Origin: Burkholderiales bacterium
Lineage (GTDB): Bacteria > Pseudomonadota > Gammaproteobacteria > Burkholderiales > Burkholderiaceae_C
NCBI GenBank assembly: GCA_028869035.1
Contig: JAGWTL010000231.1
Span: 1-5,044, forward strand
Length of the DNA: 5,044 bases
Direction: 5' to 3'
Below, one piece after another: positions 1 through 5,044 of the stretch. Every line of letters begins with the position of its first letter. The stretch's first letter is position 1. The position numbers were made by a program, and so were the translations under genes. The notes under the pieces are model-generated. The model did no database searches and was not told the origin of the DNA. It saw nothing but the letters and a program-made list of their open reading frames with translations.

Positions 1-2
1 TG

Positions 3-161
3 CGGGCCCTGGCCGCGCTGGCCGGGCGCAAAGCGGCCATGGAGCGCGTCTGCGGCAATCTTCAGGTGGACATCACGAAGGCACGCACAATACTGGCCTG
101 GCGTCCTCCGCAGAGCGTGCGGCAGGGACTGTCGCAAACGGTATCGCATTGCAAACCATGA
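3..161 (+). CDS. NAD-dependent epimerase/dehydratase (sugar-nucleotide SDR), C-terminal fragment
   Basis: Only the last 52 codons are inside the window, ending in TGA at 159-161; the 5' end lies upstream. The readable tail contains LQVDITKARTILAWRPP followed by SVRQGL. This resembles the C-terminal signature of extended SDR enzymes acting on nucleotide sugars, the UDP-glucose 4-epimerase/WbpV/WbpK type, in which a 'VDxSKAxxxLGWxPP..SxxxGL' segment closes the substrate-binding domain. The Rossmann motif and catalytic residues are outside the window, so epimerase cannot be told from 4-keto-reductase. Its stop codon overlaps the ATG of the phosphoglycosyltransferase gene (ATGA at 158-161), which implies one operon and translational coupling. 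With the WbpM-like dehydratase downstream, a role in making the first sugar of a surface polysaccharide, such as a UDP-QuiNAc or UDP-FucNAc type sugar, is a reasonable inference. It could instead belong to another nucleotide-sugar SDR subgroup. Confidence 0.8.
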   Translation, partial: RALAALAGRKAAMERVCGNLQVDITKARTILAWRPPQSVRQGLSQTVSHCKP

Positions 162-721
162 AAAAGCGCGTGTTCGATCTGTGCCTGGCTGTCTTCGCGG
201 TCCTGGTGCTGGGCCTTCCCATGCTGGTGATCGCGCTCGTGGTCAAGCTCAGCAGCAGGGGACCTATCCTGTACTGGTCGGATCGGATAGGGCGGGACAA
301 CCGGATCTTCAGCATGCCCAAGTTTCGCAGCATGCGGGTCGGAACCTCGGCGGTCGCCACGCATTTGCTGGAGAACCCCCAGGCCTGGCTGACGCCGGTG
401 GGGGGGCTGCTGCGCAAGACCAGCCTGGACGAGTTGCCGCAGCTGTGGAGCATCCTCAAGGGGGACATGAGTTTTGTCGGCCCCCGGCCGGCCCTGTTCA
501 ACCAGGCCGACCTGATAACGCTGCGCACACAGCATGGGGTGCATGAGGCGCTGCCGGGGCTCACGGGCTGGGCTCAGATCAACGGCCGGGACGAACTGCC
601 CATTCCGCAGAAGGTCGCGCTCGACGTCGAATACCTGAAGCGTCGGTCGTTCTGGTTCGATCTGCAGATAATCTTGGCCACGGCCGTGAAGGTCGTCCGC
701 CGTGACAGTGTTTCGCATTGA
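158..721 (+). CDS. Small (PglC-like) polyprenyl-phosphate phosphoglycosyltransferase, bacterial sugar transferase family
   Basis: This 187-residue protein is predicted to transfer a sugar 1-phosphate from a UDP-sugar to undecaprenyl phosphate at the inner face of the inner membrane, the first committed step of O-antigen, capsule or glycan assembly. Residues 4-29 form a single hydrophobic helix with a Pro at 21, like the re-entrant helix of monotopic transferases. Next come the family blocks SRGPILYWSDRIG (33-45), PKFRSM (54-59), the catalytic Asp-Glu pair in TSLDELPQL (D91-E92), GDMSFVGPRP (102-111) and PGLTGWAQINGR (133-144). The length matches the minimal PglC/WecP-like core with no WcaJ/WbaP-type N-terminal membrane domain. 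The ATG at 158 was chosen over the TTG at 149 because it overlaps the upstream TGA and the protein then begins MKKRVFDL, typical of the family. No Shine-Dalgarno is visible, so coupling to the upstream gene is likely. The sugar substrate cannot be read from the sequence; a 6-deoxy-HexNAc is inferred from context. Confidence 0.93.
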   Translation: MKKRVFDLCLAVFAVLVLGLPMLVIALVVKLSSRGPILYWSDRIGRDNRIFSMPKFRSMRVGTSAVATHLLENPQAWLTPVGGLLRKTSLDELPQLWSILKGDMSFVGPRPALFNQADLITLRTQHGVHEALPGLTGWAQINGRDELPIPQKVALDVEYLKRRSFWFDLQIILATAVKVVRRDSVSH

Positions 722-736
722 TCGCAGGACATCAAC

Positions 737-744
737 AAGAGGAG
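737..744 (+). promoter_or_regulatory. Ribosome binding site fixing the GTG start of the H-NS gene
   Basis: AAGAGGAG lies 6 bases before the GTG at 751. This is the strongest Shine-Dalgarno in the polysaccharide block. It supports the GTG at 751 over the in-frame TTG at 718, which overlaps the upstream stop codon and would add an unrelated 11-residue leader. Confidence 0.75.
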
Positions 745-750
745 TGCACC

Positions 751-1152
751 GTGGGCAATCTGATCGAGATCCAAACCCAGATCGAGAAGCTGCAAAAGCA
801 GGCCGCCGACATCAAGTCGCGTGAATTCGACAAGACCGTGAAGGACATCATCGCCAGGATGCAGGCCTTCGGCATTACGCTGAAGGATCTGCAGAGCGGC
901 ATGGGCAAGAAGGGCGCCAAGGCCCGCCCGGGCCGGCCGCGCGGCGCAAAGGCGGCGGCGGGCAAGGCGGCAACAGGCAAAACTGCGACCAAGCGTGCCA
1001 GGAAGCCCAGCAAGCAGGCCGGCACGAAGGTGGCGCCCAAGTACCGCGGACCCAACGGGGAAGCCTGGAGCGGGCGTGGCGTGATGCCGCGCTGGCTGGC
1101 TGCGCTCGTGGCCCAGGGCAAGACCCGCGAGAGTTTTGCCATCAAGGGCTGA
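751..1152 (+). CDS. H-NS family nucleoid-associated protein with a long basic linker
   Basis: This 133-residue protein is a DNA-binding xenogeneic silencer/nucleoid protein of the beta-proteobacterial H-NS group. Residues 1-48 are a charged, heptad-like helical region (IEIQTQIEKLQKQ onward), the expected oligomerisation domain. Residues 50-97 form a linker rich in Lys, Arg, Ala and Gly with no acidic residue; it includes an AT-hook-like PGRPRG (60-65) and histone-H1-like AKAAAGKAA stretches. Residues 97-116 carry the H-NS C-terminal DNA-binding signature, KYRGPNGEAWSGRG then MPRWL, in which the GRG loop is expected to enter the AT-rich minor groove. The positions after the core read V-M-P-R where many relatives have R-A-P-K. 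The GTG start follows from the Shine-Dalgarno at 737-744. The gene lies 29 bases after the transferase and 16 bases before the dehydratase, so it is probably cotranscribed with them. It may be a paralogue of a global H-NS or a locus-specific silencer. Confidence 0.92.
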   Translation: MGNLIEIQTQIEKLQKQAADIKSREFDKTVKDIIARMQAFGITLKDLQSGMGKKGAKARPGRPRGAKAAAGKAATGKTATKRARKPSKQAGTKVAPKYRGPNGEAWSGRGVMPRWLAALVAQGKTRESFAIKG

Positions 1153-1176
1153 GGCAACGGCAACGCCAATGCCAAT
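1153..1176 (+). repeat. Tandem hexamer repeat (two GGCAAC then two GCCAAT) spanning a start codon
   Basis: Four consecutive 6-base units, GGCAAC, GGCAAC, GCCAAT and GCCAAT, fill the space between the H-NS stop codon and the start of the dehydratase gene. The last two units create two in-frame ATG codons six bases apart, at 1169 and 1175. The repeat is seen directly; any functional role is inference. Confidence 0.6.
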
Positions 1177-3037
1177 GCAGCACAAGATTCTTGCCTGGCC
1201 GCGGGCCGTGAAACGCCTGGTGGTGGTGGCCATGGACGTGGTCTTGTCGCTGCTGGCGACCTGGCTGGCTTTTACCCTGCGCCTGGACAATCCGAACTGG
1301 CCGGATGAGATGCAGCTGCGCGTTTATGTGCTGGCGCCGCTGCTGGCCATCCCGGTTTTCGTGCGTCTGGGCCTGTACCGCGCCATCTTTCGTTATACCG
1401 GGCAGGCCGCGCTGCTGACAACGGCCAAGGCGGTGGCGATCTACGGTGTCTTGCTGCTGGGTGTCCTGCTGTGGGCGCGCTGGACCAATGTGCCGCGCAG
1501 CATGGGCGTTTTGCAACCCCTGATCTTCCTGCTGCTTGTCGGCGGCAGCCGTGCCTTGGCGCGCTTCTGGCTGGCCGGCTGGGGGCGCACGCATGCGGGT
1601 CGAAGCCGCTTTCTGATCTATGGGGCCGGGCTGGCCGGTGCGCAGACGGCGGCGGCCCTGGGCATGAGTGGCCAGCACGAACTCGTCGGCTTCGTTGACG
1701 ACGACACGGCCAAGATCGGGCGCAGCATCAATGGCGTGCCGGTCCACGCCAGCCGGGACATAGCGGCCCTGGTGGAGCGTGAGGGCATCACCGACATCCT
1801 GCTGGCGCTGCCCAGTGTGACGCGCGAGCGTCGCAACCGCATCATCGAAAGCCTGCGGCATCTGCCCCTGCACATCCGCACCCTGCCGGGCATGTCGGAC
1901 CTGACGAGTGGCCGGGTCACCGTGCAGGATTTTCGTGAACTCGATATCGAGGACCTGCTCGGGCGCGATCCGGTGCCGCCCGATGCCGAACTGCTGGCCC
2001 GTGACCTGTCGAGGATGGTCGTGCTGGTGACGGGGGCCGGCGGCAGCATCGGCAGCGAACTCTGCCGCCAGATCCTGCGCCAGCAGCCCAGCCGGCTGCT
2101 GCTGCTCGATCACAGCGAGTTCGCGCTTTACAGCATCCACCAGGAATTGCTGGCCGCGTGCGCGGAGCTGGGTGGCGCGATCGAGCTGGTGCCCCTGCTG
2201 GGCAGCGTGAACCAGGAGGCCCGGCTGCATGAAATCTGCCGCCAGTACCTCCCCCACACGGTCTACCATGCCGCCGCCTACAAGCATGTGCCGCTGGTGG
2301 AGTCCAATCCCGCCGAAGGCATACGCAATAACGTCTTCGGCACGTTGAACATGGCGCGTGCGGCCCAGGCCGCAGGGGTGGCACGTTTTGTCCTGGTCTC
2401 GACCGACAAGGCCGTGCGGCCGACCAACGTCATGGGCGCCAGCAAGCGCATGGCCGAACTGGTGCTGCAGGCCCTGGCGGCCGAGGCCGGCCAGACCTGT
2501 TTCAGCATGGTGCGCTTCGGCAATGTGCTGGGTTCCAGCGGCAGCGTGGTGCCCCTGTTCCGTCGCCAGCTGGCGGCCGGCGGGCCGCTGACGGTCACGC
2601 ATGCGGAGGTCACGCGCTATTTCATGACCATCCCCGAGGCCGCCCAGCTGGTGCTGCAGGCCGGCGCCATGGCCGGCGGTGGCGAGGTGTTCGTGCTGGA
2701 CATGGGCGAGCCGGTGCGTATCCTGGACCTGGCGCACCGCATGGTGGAGCTGTCCGGGCTGACGGTGCGTGACCACGAGCACCCCCAGGGCGACATCGAG
2801 ATCGCCATCACGGGCCTGCGCCCGGGTGAAAAGCTCTACGAGGAACTGCTGATCGGCGACAACCCCACGCCGACCGGCCATCCGCGCATCATGAAGGCGC
2901 ATGAAGATTTGCTGCCCTGGCAGGAGCTGGCCGGGCAGCTCGAGCGTTTGCGGATCGCTGCCGACGGTGCTGATGAGCAAGGCATCCGTCGTGTCTTGCA
3001 GGCTTGCGTACATGGCTATGGGGCACACACCAGCTAA
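1169..3037 (+). CDS. Membrane-bound nucleoside-diphosphate-sugar 4,6-dehydratase, WbpM/CapD/FlaA1 family
   Basis: This 622-residue inner-membrane protein resembles WbpM, which converts UDP-GlcNAc to UDP-4-keto-6-deoxy-GlcNAc for O-antigen and capsule sugars. The N-terminus has four hydrophobic segments (about 17-37, 52-70, 86-103 and 112-126) with the family landmarks GLYR (68-71) and VPRSM (108-112). A first nucleotide-binding fold has YGAGLAG at 151-157. The catalytic SDR domain starts with TGAGGSIGSE (288-297). STDKAVRPTNVMGASK (411-426) contains the M422-K426 pair that replaces the usual SDR Tyr-Lys in this family. The C-terminal signature GLRPGEKLYEEL begins at 549. Length is normal for the long form (about 600-670). 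ATG 1169 was chosen; ATG 1175 is equally possible. TTG 1136 would overlap the H-NS gene by 17 bases and add a non-hydrophobic leader. Ribosome-binding sequence is poor (GAGG at 1151-1154, 14 bases away), suggesting coupling with the H-NS gene. The exact substrate epimer is not provable from sequence. Confidence 0.95.
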   Translation: MPMQHKILAWPRAVKRLVVVAMDVVLSLLATWLAFTLRLDNPNWPDEMQLRVYVLAPLLAIPVFVRLGLYRAIFRYTGQAALLTTAKAVAIYGVLLLGVLLWARWTNVPRSMGVLQPLIFLLLVGGSRALARFWLAGWGRTHAGRSRFLIYGAGLAGAQTAAALGMSGQHELVGFVDDDTAKIGRSINGVPVHASRDIAALVEREGITDILLALPSVTRERRNRIIESLRHLPLHIRTLPGMSDLTSGRVTVQDFRELDIEDLLGRDPVPPDAELLARDLSRMVVLVTGAGGSIGSELCRQILRQQPSRLLLLDHSEFALYSIHQELLAACAELGGAIELVPLLGSVNQEARLHEICRQYLPHTVYHAAAYKHVPLVESNPAEGIRNNVFGTLNMARAAQAAGVARFVLVSTDKAVRPTNVMGASKRMAELVLQALAAEAGQTCFSMVRFGNVLGSSGSVVPLFRRQLAAGGPLTVTHAEVTRYFMTIPEAAQLVLQAGAMAGGGEVFVLDMGEPVRILDLAHRMVELSGLTVRDHEHPQGDIEIAITGLRPGEKLYEELLIGDNPTPTGHPRIMKAHEDLLPWQELAGQLERLRIAADGADEQGIRRVLQACVHGYGAHTS

Positions 3038-3063
3038 GGCTCACCTGGCGGACCCTTGCTGTG

Positions 3064-3077
3064 TCACTTGTGAGTGA
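3064..3077 (+). promoter_or_regulatory. Inverted repeat at the vapBC promoter, candidate operator
   Basis: TCACT-TGTG-AGTGA is a perfect 5-bp inverted repeat with a 4-base centre, and it contains the tighter TCAC-TT-GTGA. It overlaps the candidate -35 element. A second, looser repeat, TAGT-N8-ACTA, spans 3080-3095 and covers the -10 element. VapB/AbrB-type antitoxins usually repress their own promoter through palindromic operators, so either repeat could be the site. The repeats are visible; the binding is inferred. Confidence 0.35.
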
Positions 3078-3094
3078 AATAGTTGGCATATACT
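3068..3094 (+). promoter_or_regulatory. Candidate sigma-70 promoter for vapBC
   Basis: A -10-like TATACT (3089-3094, five of six consensus bases) sits 36 bases before the vapB start in a local AT-rich patch that stands out from the GC-rich surroundings. The best -35-like hexamer is TTGTGA (3068-3073, four of six) with a short 15-base spacer, so the -35 is uncertain. No convincing terminator was seen between the dehydratase stop and this site, so read-through from the polysaccharide operon is possible. Confidence 0.5.
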
Positions 3095-3129
3095 AGTGCG
3101 CTATCCATTTGCGATGGAAGGAGCAAAGC

Positions 3130-3363
3130 ATGACTGCCACGACCGTGTTCATCAACAATCGCAGCCAGGCCATCAGGCTGCCAGCAGAACTGCGTCTGCC
3201 TGAAAACGTGAAGCGGGTGGATGTGCGTGCCCGGGGCAGCGAGCGCATCATTGCGCCATTGGGCCAGTCGTGGGACAGTTTCTTCATCAATGGGCCCGAA
3301 GCGGCCGACGATTTCATGGAATCGCGCGCCAGCCAGCATCAGCCCGAGCGCGAGGCGCTGTAA
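3130..3363 (+). CDS. vapB: VapB-type antitoxin, AbrB/SpoVT-like DNA-binding fold
   Basis: This 77-residue protein is the antitoxin of a type II pair: it should bind and neutralise the adjacent PIN ribonuclease and repress the shared promoter. The N-terminal half, TTVFINNRSQAIRLPAELRL, is the swapped-hairpin AbrB-like domain typical of VapB/VagC ('FxNxxSQAVRLPxE'). The C-terminal half has the SWDSFF and DFMESR segments and ends in REAL, the usual toxin-binding tail. A strong Shine-Dalgarno, AAGGAG at 3118-3123, lies 6 bases before the ATG and sets this start rather than the in-frame ATG at 3109 (the ATG of CGATGG is at 3113 and out of frame). The stop TAA shares one base with the vapC ATG (TAATG), the standard coupled arrangement. 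Local G+C is lower than in argB. Confidence 0.92.
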   Translation: MTATTVFINNRSQAIRLPAELRLPENVKRVDVRARGSERIIAPLGQSWDSFFINGPEAADDFMESRASQHQPEREAL

Positions 3364-3764
3364 TGTTGCGCTACTTGCTGGACACCAATATCGTGATCTA
3401 TGTCATCAAGCGCCGTCCCATGTCGGCGCTGGAGTTGTTCAATGAGCACGCGGGCCACATGGCAATCTCTTGCATCACGCTGGCCGAATTGCTGCACGGC
3501 GCCGAGAAGAGCAGCGCGCCAGCGCGTTCTCTGGCCACAGTGGAAGACTTTTGCAGCCGCCTGGAAGTGCTGCCCTATGGCCCCAAGGCCGCACAGCATT
3601 ACGGTAGCATTCGTAGCGCACTTGAAAAACAGGGGCAAGCCATAGGCGTCAACGACCTGCATATTGCGGCGCATGCCCGCAGTGAGGGCTTGACCCTGGT
3701 GTCCAACAACCAGCGCGAATTCGAGCGTGTGGAAGCCCTGCAACTGGCCAATTGGGTCATCTGA
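3363..3764 (+). CDS. vapC: VapC-type toxin, PIN-domain endoribonuclease
   Basis: This 133-residue PIN-domain protein is predicted to be a Mg2+-dependent RNase that stops translation, commonly by cutting tRNA-fMet or another specific RNA, when the antitoxin is degraded. The PIN acidic residues are in place: D7 in YLLDTN, E42 in LAELLHGAEKS and D98 in GVNDLHIAAHA, followed by LVSNNQREFERV (112-123) with N116 near the fourth metal-site position and the usual ending LANWVI. Length and motifs look complete, so the toxin is probably active. The ATG overlaps the vapB stop by one base. Its stop is only 9 bases before the argB start, an unusual tight junction between a toxin gene and a core biosynthetic gene. 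The cellular target cannot be deduced from sequence alone. Confidence 0.94.
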   Translation: MLRYLLDTNIVIYVIKRRPMSALELFNEHAGHMAISCITLAELLHGAEKSSAPARSLATVEDFCSRLEVLPYGPKAAQHYGSIRSALEKQGQAIGVNDLHIAAHARSEGLTLVSNNQREFERVEALQLANWVI

Positions 3765-3773
3765 AAGTTCACC

Positions 3774-4664
3774 ATGACCGACACCCTCGCCATCGCCCCG
3801 CACGACAAGGCCCAGATCCTGGCCCAGGCGCTGCCCTATATCCGTCGCTTCCATGGCAGGACCATGGTCATCAAGTACGGCGGCAACGCCATGACCGACC
3901 CCGCCCTGCAGGCCGCCTTTGCCGAGGACGTGGTGCTGCTCAAGCTGGTGGGCATCAATCCGGTGGTGGTGCACGGCGGCGGACCGCAGATCGAGACGGC
4001 GCTCAAGCGCCTGGGCAAGAAGGGCGAGTTCATCCAGGGCATGCGCGTGACCGATGCCGAGACCATGGAGGTGGTCGAATGGGTGCTGGCCGGTGAGGTG
4101 CAGCAGGACATCGTGGGCCTGATCAACCAGGCCGGCGGCAAGGCCGTGGGCCTGACCGGGCGCGACGGCGGCCTGATCCGCGCCAAAAAGCTCAGGATGG
4201 TGGACGCCAGCGACCCGGGCAAGGTGCATGACGTCGGCCTGGTGGGTGACATCGAGTCCATCGACCCCAGCGTGGTCAAGGCCCTGCAGGACGACGCCTT
4301 CATCCCGGTCGTCAGCCCCATCGGCTTCGGCGAGCACAACGAGAGCTACAACATCAACGCCGACGTGGTGGCCGCCAAGCTGGCCACCGTGCTGCAAGCC
4401 GAAAAGCTGCTGATGCTGACCAACATCCCCGGCGTGCTGGACAAGCAGGGGCAACTGCTGACCGAGCTGACCATGAAGCGCATCGACGAACTGGTGGCCG
4501 ACGGCACCATCTCGGGTGGCATGCTGCCCAAGATCGCCGGCGCGCTGGACGCCGCCAAGAGCGGCGTGAACGCGGTGCACATCATCGACGGCCGTGTGCC
4601 GCACGCCATGCTGCTGGAAATCCTGACCGACCAGGCCTACGGCACGATGATTCGCTCCCATTGA
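3774..4664 (+). CDS. argB: N-acetylglutamate kinase (arginine biosynthesis)
   Basis: ArgB phosphorylates N-acetyl-L-glutamate with ATP to give N-acetylglutamyl-5-phosphate, the second step of arginine synthesis, in the cytoplasm. The 296-residue protein has the amino-acid-kinase fold motifs in order: MVIKYGGNAM (31-40, with K34), VVHGGGPQI (65-73), R91 in MRVTD, LTGRDGG (127-133), YNINAD (192-197), LTNIPGVLDK (215-224) and GTISGGMLPK (244-253). It is longer than the E. coli enzyme (258) and carries an N-terminal helix with LPYIRRF (20-26), as in the hexameric arginine-inhibited enzymes of Pseudomonas and Thermotoga, so feedback inhibition by arginine is likely. No good Shine-Dalgarno is visible before the ATG (only GAAAG at 3763-3767), so translation may be coupled to vapC. 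The gene is intact and GC-rich like core genes. Confidence 0.97.
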   Translation: MTDTLAIAPHDKAQILAQALPYIRRFHGRTMVIKYGGNAMTDPALQAAFAEDVVLLKLVGINPVVVHGGGPQIETALKRLGKKGEFIQGMRVTDAETMEVVEWVLAGEVQQDIVGLINQAGGKAVGLTGRDGGLIRAKKLRMVDASDPGKVHDVGLVGDIESIDPSVVKALQDDAFIPVVSPIGFGEHNESYNINADVVAAKLATVLQAEKLLMLTNIPGVLDKQGQLLTELTMKRIDELVADGTISGGMLPKIAGALDAAKSGVNAVHIIDGRVPHAMLLEILTDQAYGTMIRSH

Positions 4665-4676
4665 GCGGGGCTTTCC

Positions 4677-4697
4677 CCCTCTCCCTTTGGGAGAGGG
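4677..4697 (+). repeat. Perfect 9-bp hairpin after argB (REP-like element or weak terminator)
   Basis: CCCTCTCCC, a TTT loop and GGGAGAGGG form a perfect stem-loop 12 bases after the argB stop codon. No T-run follows, so it is not a standard intrinsic terminator. CCCTCTCCC/GGGAGAGGG hairpins are a familiar dispersed intergenic motif in GC-rich proteobacteria, so a REP-like repeat that stabilises the argB mRNA end or weakly terminates is the better guess. Only one copy is visible in this window. Confidence 0.6.
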
Positions 4698-4820
4698 TGG
4701 TAAGCACCTTCCGCGGTGGAGCGCGCGTGGCCTCAAAGCTACAAATCGGAGTGGGCGGCCACTGAGGACTAAGCTCCAGCCGGCACTGTGCGAGAATCAA
4801 AAAAAGGATAGCCGTACACC
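4698..4820 (+). other. Intergenic leader of slmA
   Basis: This stretch holds no credible gene. It contains a weak GTGGCC (4727-4732)/GGCCAC (4757-4762) inverted repeat, a -10-like CGAGAATC (4791-4798) without a recognisable -35, and an A-rich AAAAAAAGGA ending at 4808 that is the probable Shine-Dalgarno of slmA, 12 bases from its ATG and so rather far. A promoter for slmA is probably here but cannot be placed with certainty. Confidence 0.4.
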
Positions 4821-5044
4821 ATGTCTGACGCCGACCCAACCCCCGCCGCCGAGTCTGCCGAAACCCCGGCCCGCAAGCGCCCCAAGCCGGGCGAGCGCCG
4901 GGTCCAGATCCTGCAGGCCCTGGCCAGCATGCTGGAGCAGCCGGGCGCCGAGCGCATCACCACCGCGGCCCTGGCCGCCAAGCTGGAGGTGAGCGAGGCC
5001 GCCCTGTACCGCCATTTCGCCAGCAAAGCCCAGATGTTCGAGGG
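4821..5044 (+). CDS. slmA: Nucleoid occlusion factor SlmA (TetR family), N-terminal part cut by the window edge
   Basis: SlmA is a TetR-type DNA-binding protein that binds chromosomal sites and blocks FtsZ ring assembly over unsegregated DNA. The 74 complete codons show a charged, Pro/Ala-rich leader (1-24) and then the helix-turn-helix domain: RRVQILQALASMLEQPG (26-42), RITTAALAAKLEVSEAALYRHFASKAQMFE (45-74). The block SEAALYRHF with SK following is nearly identical, from memory, to the E. coli SlmA segment SEAALYRHFPSK. The leader is longer than in E. coli. The ATG at 4821 is the only sensible start, before the conserved domain and behind an AAAGGA at 4803-4808. The gene continues past 5044, so the FtsZ-binding C-terminal domain is not seen. 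A generic TetR regulator is possible but less likely. Confidence 0.88.
   Translation, partial: MSDADPTPAAESAETPARKRPKPGERRVQILQALASMLEQPGAERITTAALAAKLEVSEAALYRHFASKAQMFE

Noticed and set aside
411..440. Possible loss of the catalytic Tyr in the dehydratase SDR domain, at residue 422 of that protein (bases near 2432)
   Set aside because: Met in place of Tyr is the known normal state of WbpM/FlaA1-type dehydratases, so it is not a defect. The coordinates listed here are the protein-region placeholder; the codon itself is at 2432-2434.
62..718. Open frame on the - strand opposite the phosphoglycosyltransferase
   Set aside because: Low-complexity His/Gln/Arg-rich translation, no family motif, fully covered by the real gene.
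1136..1168. Upstream TTG start for the dehydratase, overlapping the H-NS gene
   Set aside because: It adds an 11-residue polar leader not expected before the first membrane segment; the ATGs at 1169/1175 place the start correctly for the family.
1142..3028. Long open frame on the - strand (628 codons) opposite the dehydratase gene
   Set aside because: It mirrors the codon pattern of the GC-rich + strand gene; the translation is His/Gln/Arg-rich with no recognisable domain, and the + strand product is unmistakable.
3070..3081. Possible SlmA-binding-like site beginning GTGAGT
   Set aside because: Only the first half matches the known GTGAGTACTCAC palindrome; the second half does not match at all.
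3339..4736. Long open frame on the - strand (465 codons) opposite vapC and argB
   Set aside because: Same antisense shadow effect, with a His/Gln/Val-rich translation and no motif; it crosses two clear + strand genes.
4698..4820. Small gene between argB and slmA
   Set aside because: Open frames here have no ribosome binding site and no recognisable product, and they run into slmA in another frame.

Overview
The window looks like a piece of a GC-rich betaproteobacterial chromosome, most likely Burkholderiales and plausibly Comamonadaceae-like. The evidence is protein-level resemblance: the long-tailed H-NS protein ending in a WSGRG DNA-binding motif, the arginine-sensitive type of ArgB, and SlmA immediately downstream of argB. 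This placement is inferred by eye, with no database search. All genes read on the + strand and nearly all of the window is coding.

Region 1 (1-3037) is the downstream end of a surface-polysaccharide (O-antigen or capsule type) operon. It holds the C-terminal end of a sugar-nucleotide epimerase/reductase, a small PglC-like phosphoglycosyltransferase whose ATG overlaps the previous stop codon, an H-NS family nucleoid protein, and a WbpM/CapD-type membrane UDP-GlcNAc 4,6-dehydratase. The three enzymes form a plausible route: the dehydratase makes a UDP-4-keto-6-deoxy-HexNAc, the epimerase/reductase finishes the sugar, and the transferase loads the sugar phosphate onto undecaprenyl phosphate. The H-NS gene sits tightly between two of them, 29 bases after one and 16 before the next.

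Region 2 (3038-3773) is a type II toxin-antitoxin pair, vapB-vapC, with a likely promoter carrying short inverted repeats. Its G+C is about 60% by hand count (3121-3720), against about 67% for the first 600 bases of argB, which fits acquisition as a cassette.

Region 3 (3774-5044) is core chromosome: argB (N-acetylglutamate kinase), a 156-base gap with a perfect 9-bp hairpin, and the first 74 codons of slmA (nucleoid-occlusion TetR-family factor), cut by the window edge. The vapC stop lies only 9 bases before the argB start, so argB may be read from the toxin-antitoxin promoter.

No tRNA, rRNA, CRISPR array or insertion sequence was seen. The families are known ones. The points worth a second look are architectural: the H-NS gene inside the sugar operon, the toxin-antitoxin/argB junction, and small repeats at gene boundaries.
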